Below, in pieces: positions 57,948 to 64,000 of a DNA stretch of 64,000 nt. Under the pieces are notes generated by a model. That model ran no database searches. It had not been told where the DNA came from and was given only the letters and a program-made list of their open reading frames with translations. Source of the DNA: an uncultured Actinomycetes bacterium (lineage in GTDB: Bacteria; Actinomycetota; Actinomycetes; S36-B12; UBA10799); assembly GCA_946803585.1 (NCBI GenBank), contig CAMPEQ010000011.1, forward strand, positions 806,001-870,000, given 5' to 3'. Position numbers and translations under genes: made by a program. Position 1 is the first letter of the stretch; each line of letters opens with the position of its first letter.

Positions 57948-59140
57948 TCGTTGAGTTGCTCGGGCTCCGCGTGGGCTAGTTCGCAGCGGTAGATCGAGCG
58001 GGCGGCCAGATTCTGTCGGATTTCGGTAATCGTGTCTTCAAAGAACTCGGCTCGCAATGTGGGGTCGGTCGTGGCGTACACACTGAAGTAGACCGCTGCG
58101 AAGGCGCCGAGGAATATCGAGACCTGTAGTAGTTGGCTGGTGATCTCCAGGGTGTTACCGAAGAGTTCCCACGGCAGTGCCCACCAAATATCTGGCGGTT
58201 GGTTCGTCCAACCAGCGATCGTCTCCGGTCGGATTAGCACCAACCCGATCGCGATGAAGACCACGCTGATCAGCACGCTTACTAGCGCAAGTCGCAGCGA
58301 CTGAGTGATGAACGCGACAAGCCATAGGTTGCCCTTCTCCTTCGCGCTCAAGCCCGGTGGGGCAGTCAGGTCTTCGTTACGGCCACCGTCGCGTGAGACC
58401 GGCGCATCATCGGCTGCGGCAACCACCTGAGCGTTGTCGGAGAACACCGCACTTGCGCGAAGCTCCTTGGGAATCTGGGTCGCCAGGAAGACTGCTGCGA
58501 ACGCGGCGAATCCACCGACAATGGTCGCGAGCAGCGGTGGGTCAAGCTCACCAGCTGACTGCCAGGCTTCGGCGTTGATGAAGAGGAACATGAAGCCGAT
58601 GAGTAGCAGTGGAAGGCTGCGAGTGAATAACCGCAGTGTTTGACCCAAAGTCCGAAATAGCCGTCCGATCGCCCACAATGAGATAGCCAGCAATCCGTAG
58701 CTCGTGATCACAAAGATGAGCCCTACGGTGACGAGTTGGTTGATCAATATGATGATCGAGCCAACCCAGTCCCCACCGAAGAACAGGGGCAGTGCCGTTG
58801 GGACGAGCACGATCAGGCCGATCTCCGGCCAGCCGACTCGACGAGGTACTGCGAATAGCGGGGTCTTGCGGTATCGGTTCAGCGCCATCCATGATCCGAG
58901 CAGGATGAGTAGCCCGCCGATTGTTCCAGCGATGATCTGCCAAGCATTCCAGTTCAAATCGATCCCGCTGACGGCGCTGAGCAAGAAGACAATGATGAGC
59001 GCGGGTAGCGCCCGCGTCCAGACGTCCTCGGTAGCGCTGTAGTTGGAGATGAAATGCGGCACCCCCCGCCTTACGAACCACCGTTCGATTGGTGGCTTCG
59101 GGGCAGGGGGTGCGCTGTTCGTTGTGTCGTGAGGTCTCAC
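57944..59140 (-). CDS. multi-spanning membrane protein of unknown function
   Basis: 398 residues. Residues 1-40 are soluble; seven to eight hydrophobic segments then follow (about 45-62, 68-86, 107-124, 128-150, 170-188, 205-222, 275-298, 325-350), with an acidic soluble loop (about 230-260) in the middle. A C-terminal tail ends with EPEQLND. No motif of a known transporter or enzyme was recognised. It ends inside the CTAG shared with purL. The DUF4190 gene upstream ends 4 bp before it begins, so both may be one transcript. Confidence 0.7.
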   Translation of the reverse strand: MRPHDTTNSAPPAPKPPIERWFVRRGVPHFISNYSATEDVWTRALPALIIVFLLSAVSGIDLNWNAWQIIAGTIGGLLILLGSWMALNRYRKTPLFAVPRRVGWPEIGLIVLVPTALPLFFGGDWVGSIIILINQLVTVGLIFVITSYGLLAISLWAIGRLFRTLGQTLRLFTRSLPLLLIGFMFLFINAEAWQSAGELDPPLLATIVGGFAAFAAVFLATQIPKELRASAVFSDNAQVVAAADDAPVSRDGGRNEDLTAPPGLSAKEKGNLWLVAFITQSLRLALVSVLISVVFIAIGLVLIRPETIAGWTNQPPDIWWALPWELFGNTLEITSQLLQVSIFLGAFAAVYFSVYATTDPTLRAEFFEDTITEIRQNLAARSIYRCELAHAEPEQLND

Positions 59141-59144
59141 TGCA

Positions 59145-59807
59145 TCAGGATGCCGGTGGGCAGCCGCCGACGCTGTAGTTGTAGGTCACGCCGTTGATGG
59201 AGAGCTCGACTGAGTTCCCGCCACTGGCTGGGACGTGAATCTTGTTTCCGGGATCACCAACGGGAGCACCCTCAATGCAGTACGCGGCTCCGCCTGCTAG
59301 TGGAACTGCGGTCACGATGACATCGCTTGCGGGGGTGAAGCCGTAGGTACTCAAGGCCGACGTGGAGATCCCGGCGTAGGTGCCGTTCTGGAGACCGTAG
59401 GCCTGCGCAGCGAGGCTCGCGGGCTTGAGTTCTTCAGCTACCTCCACCTGCTCGCTGACGGCTCCAAAGATCGTCGCCCCGAATACGACGAGCACAAAGA
59501 TCGCAATGATTGAGATCAGGCTTCCGATTGCACCGGTGATGATTCCGGCAAGCGCCATTCCAGCGCCTTGACCGTTCTCCTGGGCCTTCTTGCGTCCCAC
59601 GACACCCGTGATGATGGCGGCGATTCCGGTGAGGAATCCGAAGCAGAAGATCGACAGGAGTCCGAGAATGAGCGAGATGAGCGGCAGGCTGCTCTTCTGC
59701 GGCTGTCCGCCTGGAACCCCAGCGGCTGGTGGGGGCGGTGGTGCGCCGTAACCAGCGGGCGGGGGTGGAGTGGTGGGCGGCTCGGGCGGTTGCGGGGGAG
59801 TCGTCAT
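59145..59807 (-). CDS. DUF4190 domain protein with secreted pilin-like C-terminus
   Basis: 220 residues. A Pro/Gly/Ala-rich N-terminal cytosolic tail (1-40), then two membrane helices with the DUF4190 pattern (SLILGLLSIFCFGFLTGIAA, GRKKAQENGQGAGMALAGIITGAIG), and a C-terminal outer domain of about 90 residues containing two cysteines (YCIEG, GGCPP) that may form a disulfide. The outer domain has type IV pilin-like strand content. Function unknown. Transcribed divergently from the iron transporter across 100 bp that also holds the iron box. Confidence 0.75.
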   Translation of the reverse strand: MTTPPQPPEPPTTPPPPAGYGAPPPPPAAGVPGGQPQKSSLPLISLILGLLSIFCFGFLTGIAAIITGVVGRKKAQENGQGAGMALAGIITGAIGSLISIIAIFVLVVFGATIFGAVSEQVEVAEELKPASLAAQAYGLQNGTYAGISTSALSTYGFTPASDVIVTAVPLAGGAAYCIEGAPVGDPGNKIHVPASGGNSVELSINGVTYNYSVGGCPPAS

Positions 59808-59873
59808 GCCCGGCAGTCTCCCACAGATCGACCGAGACCCGAAGCAGCCTAGTTCGCCCGATTCCCGGTGGGC

Positions 59874-59892
59874 TAAGGTAAGGCAACCCTAA
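59874..59892 (+). promoter_or_regulatory. IdeR/DtxR-type iron box
   Basis: TAAGGTAAGGCAACCCTAA matches 15 of 19 bases of the iron box TTAGGTTAGGCTAACCTAA. It ends 15 bp before the GTG of an iron-binding lipoprotein gene, the expected target of an Fe2+-dependent repressor, so the transporter should be shut off when iron is plentiful. Confidence 0.82.
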
Positions 59893-59907
59893 TCGCTTGG
59901 AGAATTC

Positions 59908-60927
59908 GTGAAGCCTACTCGCTTGGGCGCGACAATTGCGCTGACCTCACTGATAGCTGTTGCCGGACTTGCTGGCTGTTCGTCGTCATCCGAGAGTGAT
60001 GGTGATGCGCTGACGATCTATAGCGGGCGAAGTGAGAGCTTGGTGGGACCGCTCATCGAGAAGTTCACCCAGGAGACCGGTATCCAGACCGAGGTGCGCT
60101 ACGGCGGCTCGGCGGAGATGTCCGCCCAGATCGCTGAGGAGGGGTCGAATACCCCTGCGGAGGTCTTCTTTAGCCAGGATGCAGGTGCTCTAGGCGCGCT
60201 CGAGAATATTGACGCACTGGCGCCGCTACCCGCCTCTGTCGCGACGACCGTCCCAGCTGCCTACCGCAGCGAGGATTGGACCGGGATCAGCGGGCGCGCC
60301 CGGACAATCGTCTACGATCCGGCGAAGTTCGCCAGTCCGCCAAAGTCGGTATTTGACCTCACGGACCCGAAGTACAAGGGCGAGGTTGGAATCGCTCCGA
60401 CAAACGCTAGTTTCCAGTCGTTCGTCACCGGAATGCGCGCCACCAGCGGTGACGCAACGACCGAGGAATGGCTCAAGGGGATCATGGCCAACGACCCACA
60501 GATCTTTGACAACAATCTGAGGATTGTCGAGTCGGTCGATGCCGGGACCACGGGACTCGGATTGGTGAACCACTACTACTGGTACATCACTGCCAGGGAG
60601 AAGGGCGGGGCAGAGAACGTCAAGGTCGCGCAGGAGTTCACCAAACCAGGTGACCCCGGCTCCCTGGTGAATGTCGCCGGTGCAGCCCTCACGGCGAACA
60701 ACGCAACAAATGCTGAAGCTACCCAGTTCATCGAGTACTTGCTGTCCACCTCGTCTCAGGAGTACTTCGCGACCGAGACGTTCGAGTACCCGTTGATCCC
60801 AGGTCTAGACGGACCAGCAGGCTCACCGCCGCTGTCATCGGTCGGAACGCCTCCGATCGAACTCAACGACCTGTCTGACCTCGCCGGAACGCAGGCGTTG
60901 ATGCGGGAAGCTGGCATGCTGGCCTAA
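59908..60927 (+). CDS. Fe3+ ABC transporter substrate-binding lipoprotein
   Basis: 339 residues, GTG start with TTGGAG upstream. The signal peptide ends in LAGC (Cys24) for lipid attachment. The mature part is a class II periplasmic-binding fold of the FbpA/SfuA/FutA group: LTIYSGRSESLVGPLIEKF, EVRYGGSAEMSAQI, EVFFSQDAGALGAL, and NHYYWYI near residue 220, where the paired tyrosines bind ferric iron in relatives. First gene of a three-gene ABC operon with the iron box in front. The bound form (free ferric ion or chelate) is not certain. Confidence 0.93.
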   Translation: MKPTRLGATIALTSLIAVAGLAGCSSSSESDGDALTIYSGRSESLVGPLIEKFTQETGIQTEVRYGGSAEMSAQIAEEGSNTPAEVFFSQDAGALGALENIDALAPLPASVATTVPAAYRSEDWTGISGRARTIVYDPAKFASPPKSVFDLTDPKYKGEVGIAPTNASFQSFVTGMRATSGDATTEEWLKGIMANDPQIFDNNLRIVESVDAGTTGLGLVNHYYWYITAREKGGAENVKVAQEFTKPGDPGSLVNVAGAALTANNATNAEATQFIEYLLSTSSQEYFATETFEYPLIPGLDGPAGSPPLSSVGTPPIELNDLSDLAGTQALMREAGMLA

Positions 60928-62516
60928 TGAACCGGCCAACCCCGCGGCCGCTTCTGATTATCGGGGCGGCGGTTGCGATCGTCGTTTGTGTGCCATTGGT
61001 CTACCTGGTAATCAGGGCATTCGGATCAGGTTGGGGTCCGGTCGAGCGGGTGCTCACTAGCCCGATCACCTGGCAGGCCGCCGCGACCTCTGTCGCGCTT
61101 GCGGCCGCGGTCGCGGCCACCACGGTTGTCATCGGTGTCCCGACCGCTTGGCTCATTAGCAGGGCGCGGCTGGGTTGGCGGCGACTCTGGGTTGTGCTCG
61201 TGGTGCTGCCGCTTGCTGTACCGAGCTTTGTGGCAGCGTTCGCTTGGCTGTCGCTCTTCGATCAGTTGACGGGTTTTTGGGCAGCCTGGCTGGTCCTGAG
61301 TCTGGCGACTGTCCCGTACGTGATCCTGCCGACTGCTGCCGCCTTGCGATCGCTCGATCCAGCCCATGAGGAGGTCGCACGCACGCTCGGTATAGGTCCA
61401 CGGACCGCGTTCCTGCGTGCGGCGCTTCCGCAGGTGTCACCGGCTGTTGGCGGCGGCGCCCTGTTAGTCGCGTTGTACGTGCTGAGTGACTTTGGCGCAG
61501 TGTCGATCTTTCGTGTCGATGTGCTCTCGCGGGTTATCTATTCCTCCTACCGGGCGTCCTTTGACCGAACCTCGGCAGCGGTTCTAGGAATAATCCTGGC
61601 GCTCCTGGCCATCCTGATCGTCGCCATCGAGCAGCGGTCCCGGGGTCGAGCCCAGCGGTGGCGGCTTGCAACGTCGGCACCCCGACAGGTTCCGCCAGTC
61701 GCCCTCACTTCCGGTTGGCGGGCGGGGGCCTACGGCCTGCTCGGGGCCGTCGCGGTTCTCGGTGTGGGGGTCCCAGTGGCCGCAACCGTCAATCAGTTCC
61801 TCACGGGCGCGAGCGCAGGGATCGACTGGCCCGACCTAGGTGCGGCAATCTCAACGACCGTTCTGTACGGGGTCGTCGGGATGGTTGCCGCAGTCGTGCT
61901 GGCAATGCCAATCGGGTTGTTGGCCGCCCGCTATCCGACCAAGGCTGCCGCGGTTCTCGAGCGGATGTCGTTTGTCGGGCACGCGTTGCCCGGCGTTGTG
62001 GTGGGACTAGCCGTGGTGTTCGTCGGCACTCGGCTTGTTCCTGGTTTGTACCAGACTCTTCCGCTGCTCGCGTTCGCTTACGCCGTGTTGTTCATCCCCA
62101 AGGCCGGTGCCGCGATCAGAGGGTCGATCGCGACTGTGCCGACCGTTCTCGAGGACGTCGCGCGGACGTGCGGCTACTCCCCGTGGCGAGCATTCCGGTC
62201 GGTCACAATGCGCCTGGCATCGCCCGGCATCGCTGCTGGCGCGGTGCTCGTCTTACTCACGGTCATGAAGGAGCTACCCGCAACACTCATGTTGCGACCC
62301 ACAGGGGAGGACACCCTGGCCACCCGACTTTGGGCACTAACCGAGATCGGCTCCTATGCCGCGGCCGCTCCTTATGCTCTGGCACTCATACTGATTGGAG
62401 CGATACCTGCGTTTTTCTTGGCCTTCCCATTGGTCCGCGCGGTGTCGCCGTCGGACAGTGCACCTGCGACAAGCGGGGATCAACCGCTACCTGAGCGCGA
62501 AGGGGTGAGGCAGTAG
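60927..62516 (+). CDS. Fe3+ ABC transporter permease (FbpB-like, fused two-module)
   Basis: 529 residues and about twelve membrane helices in two homologous halves, each with the permease EAA loop that contacts the ATPase (EEVARTLGIGPRTAFLRAALP in the first, EDVARTCGYSPWRAFRSVTMRL in the second). This is the usual layout of ferric iron permeases (FbpB/SfuB). It overlaps the substrate-binding gene by one base (TAATG) and the ATPase gene by one base, so all three are a tight operon. Confidence 0.95.
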   Translation: MNRPTPRPLLIIGAAVAIVVCVPLVYLVIRAFGSGWGPVERVLTSPITWQAAATSVALAAAVAATTVVIGVPTAWLISRARLGWRRLWVVLVVLPLAVPSFVAAFAWLSLFDQLTGFWAAWLVLSLATVPYVILPTAAALRSLDPAHEEVARTLGIGPRTAFLRAALPQVSPAVGGGALLVALYVLSDFGAVSIFRVDVLSRVIYSSYRASFDRTSAAVLGIILALLAILIVAIEQRSRGRAQRWRLATSAPRQVPPVALTSGWRAGAYGLLGAVAVLGVGVPVAATVNQFLTGASAGIDWPDLGAAISTTVLYGVVGMVAAVVLAMPIGLLAARYPTKAAAVLERMSFVGHALPGVVVGLAVVFVGTRLVPGLYQTLPLLAFAYAVLFIPKAGAAIRGSIATVPTVLEDVARTCGYSPWRAFRSVTMRLASPGIAAGAVLVLLTVMKELPATLMLRPTGEDTLATRLWALTEIGSYAAAAPYALALILIGAIPAFFLAFPLVRAVSPSDSAPATSGDQPLPEREGVRQ

Positions 62517-63217
62517 TGACCTCCAATGGTGGGCTCAGCATCGGTGATCTCGTGGTCAGCTATGGCGATCACCAGGTGCTCAACGGGGTCGATCTACAGG
62601 TACCCGAGGGTGAGATCGGTGCGATCCTGGGCGCCAGTGGCTCTGGCAAGACGACTTTACTGCGCTCGATTGCTGGGTTCATTCGGCCGAGTAAGGGTCA
62701 CATCGACGTCGATAGCCGAACGCTGGTAGGTCCGGGCGTTTGGCTTGCACCTGAACGTCGCGATGTGGGGTTGGTGCCGCAGGAAGGTGCATTGTTTCCG
62801 CACCTAGATGTCGCGGGTAACGTCGGGTTCGGCCTAGCCAAGCGCACCCGGGAGCAGCGCGCGCAGGCGGCTACCCGGGTCGAGCAGCTCTTGGAGTTTG
62901 TCTCGCTGCCAGGTAAGGGTCGTGTTCGTCCCCACGAGCTTTCTGGTGGCATGCAGCAGCGGGTAGCTCTGGCCCGGGCACTTGCCCGAGAGCCTAAGGT
63001 TGTACTGCTCGATGAGCCGTTCTCCGCGCTCGATGCCGCGCTACGTAAGGAGCTACGCGGTCAAGTCCGCGAGCTCCTTGCCCAGGCAGGAACAACCGCA
63101 ATTCTGGTCACCCACGATGAGGACGAGGCCGACGACTTCGCCGACGGAGTGCACCGGATCGCCCACGGGCTGATTATTGATCGGCCCGTCGCCAGTCGAT
63201 CGGAAGAAATTCGTTGA
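62516..63217 (+). CDS. ABC transporter ATP-binding protein (FbpC-like)
   Basis: 233 residues with a GTG start inside the permease stop. Walker A GASGSGKTTLL near residue 40, Q-loop VGLVPQEGALFPHL, signature LSGGMQQRVALARAL near 141, Walker B VVLLDEPFSALD near 163, and the switch histidine in ILVTHDEDEA. The short length (no C-terminal TOBE domain of the FbpC/PotA type) is slightly unusual for ferric transporters. The stop overlaps the next gene (TTGA). Confidence 0.95.
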   Translation: MTSNGGLSIGDLVVSYGDHQVLNGVDLQVPEGEIGAILGASGSGKTTLLRSIAGFIRPSKGHIDVDSRTLVGPGVWLAPERRDVGLVPQEGALFPHLDVAGNVGFGLAKRTREQRAQAATRVEQLLEFVSLPGKGRVRPHELSGGMQQRVALARALAREPKVVLLDEPFSALDAALRKELRGQVRELLAQAGTTAILVTHDEDEADDFADGVHRIAHGLIIDRPVASRSEEIR

Positions 63218-63600
63218 GTGGTGAACCGAGCCGTGTGCAGCCCAGCCAGCTCGTCTCGATCAGCGCTTGTTTAGCCGCCTACCGGCAGGGGGTGTCACCC
63301 GAACGCGCGGATGTGCGAGGTGCGAGTAGGGCGCTGATGGATCTCTTGGCCGCGATCGCGCCCGGGAATTCAGTGGAGTTCAGGGTGCCGCCGTTCGCGG
63401 CAGCGCAGGTCGTCGAAGGAGTGCGGCACCGGCGGGGAAATCCCCCAGCGACGGTGGAATGTGACCCGCGAACGTTCATCGAACTAGCCACTGGCGTGCT
63501 CGATTGGGACTCCGCAACCGAGGCAGGTCGGCTGATTGCCAGCGGTGAACGCAGCGACTTATCGGCGGTCTTTCCGATTCTGGTCATGCCGCTGGCTTGA
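63214..63600 (+). CDS. sterol-carrier-like small protein
   Basis: 128 residues, TTG start coupled to the ATPase stop. It resembles the actinobacterial sterol carrier family proteins found beside purF (M. tuberculosis Rv0807 as I recall): VSISACLAAYRQG start, RALMDLLAAIAPGNSVEFRVPPFAAAQVV, and PPATVECDPRTFIELATG followed by GERSDLSAVFPILVMPL. An SCP2-like fold could bind a lipid or other hydrophobic ligand, but no ligand is known. It is next to purF though coupled to the iron transporter. Confidence 0.78.
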   Translation: MSGEPSRVQPSQLVSISACLAAYRQGVSPERADVRGASRALMDLLAAIAPGNSVEFRVPPFAAAQVVEGVRHRRGNPPATVECDPRTFIELATGVLDWDSATEAGRLIASGERSDLSAVFPILVMPLA

Positions 63601-63631
63601 AGTGCCGGCTGGGGTGCCTACACTCTTAGAT

Positions 63632-64000
63632 GTGGCGCGCGGTGATGGTCAGCTCTCCCATGACCTGCTTCCCGGTGAGAAAGGCCCCCAAGATGCTTGC
63701 GGGGTCTTTGGAGTTTGGGCTCCCGGAGAGGAAGTCGCCAAGCTGACCTACTTCGGTTTGTATGCCCTGCAGCACCGGGGACAGGAGTCAGCCGGTATCG
63801 CAGTTAGCGACGGCAGCGAGATCCTCGTCTACAAGGACATGGGGCTGGTCTCGCAGGTTTTCAATGAGGCCACGCTCGAGAGCTTGCGGGGATTCCTCGC
63901 GATTGGGCATTCGCGCTACTCGACGACCGGGGCGAGCGTGTGGGAGAACGCCCAGCCGACCTTCCGTCGCACAGCGACCGGCAATCTAGCGCTAGGTCAC
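63632..64000 (+). CDS. purF: amidophosphoribosyltransferase, N-terminal part (3' end outside window)
   Basis: The GTG at 63632 opens a frame that continues past the window end. After a propeptide of about 22 residues comes DACGVFGVWAPG, whose cysteine becomes the catalytic N-terminus after cleavage, then LTYFGLYALQHRGQESAGIAVSD, FLAIGHSRYSTTG and NAQPTF, all hallmarks of the class II glutaminase domain of PurF. First committed purine step: PRPP plus glutamine gives phosphoribosylamine. The phosphoribosyltransferase domain lies outside. It starts 31 bp after the sterol-carrier-like gene. Confidence 0.96.
   Translation, partial: MARGDGQLSHDLLPGEKGPQDACGVFGVWAPGEEVAKLTYFGLYALQHRGQESAGIAVSDGSEILVYKDMGLVSQVFNEATLESLRGFLAIGHSRYSTTGASVWENAQPTFRRTATGNLALGH

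Noticed and set aside
61658-62494. 278-codon frame inside the iron permease gene
   Set aside because: Arg/Gly-rich product without any motif, entirely within the permease on the same strand; a shadow.

Overview
The window is a gene-dense stretch of chromosome from a moderately high-GC actinobacterium (Actinomycetota). I cannot assign a genus. The supporting signs are frequent GTG/TTG starts and ATGA/GTGA overlaps, a dnaK-grpE-dnaJ-hspR operon with a HAIR-like HspR site, a separate purS with a short-form purL, an IdeR/DtxR-type iron box, a DUF3151 gene between fba and purA, and a sterol-carrier-like gene just before purF. As I remember it, many of these genes lie in the same neighbourhoods in Mycobacterium tuberculosis (Rv0321-Rv0384 and Rv0772-Rv0808), so most of the window is conserved actinobacterial core. 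No rRNA, tRNA, CRISPR array, transposase, integrase or phage gene was found.

Layout. (1) 1-9 kb: the 3' part of an MMPL exporter with a long heptad-repeat coiled coil, a PlsC-type acyltransferase, a lipoprotein-like S53 peptidase, a DUF805 protein, a small lipoprotein, a glutaryl-CoA-dehydrogenase-like enzyme, dCTP deaminase and a large membrane protein. (2) 9-30 kb: a surface-polysaccharide locus. It has a DPM/GtrB-type GT2, a methyltransferase, two tandem GDP-mannose-4,6-dehydratase-like genes, a sulfotransferase-like gene, a GT2-Ig-methyltransferase fusion, a GT4, GDP-fucose synthase, a putative GT-A protein, a degenerate-FkbM/GT4 fusion, a further GT4 and the rmlBDAC set. A membrane Fe-S oxidoreductase (Rv0338c-like) sits inside it. 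The expected precursors are GDP-L-fucose and dTDP-L-rhamnose. (3) 30-37 kb: dnaK-grpE-dnaJ-hspR followed directly by clpB, a linked HspR heat-shock locus. (4) 37-47 kb: a DapC-like aminotransferase, an acyl-CoA-dehydrogenase-like protein, an SDR, a secreted lamin-tail/CotH protein, a flavodoxin-fold reductase, pyrE, a DedA protein, a SpoU methyltransferase and fba. (5) 47-64 kb: purine biosynthesis (purA, purD, purB, purC, purS, purQ, purL and the start of purF). It is interrupted by a TelA/XpaC-like pair, two membrane proteins and an iron ABC transporter with an iron box in front.

No wholly new system stands out. The most unusual items are multidomain glycan enzymes: a GT4 carrying what looks like a dead FkbM methyltransferase domain, and a GT2-Ig-methyltransferase fusion. 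Others are the tandem GMD paralogues, the coiled-coil MMPL exporter, and nested or competing hairpins on both sides of purC. Several starts were moved from the longest reading frame on the basis of ribosome-binding sites or overlap with neighbours; these are noted in each entry. All family assignments come from reading motifs by eye, with no database search.
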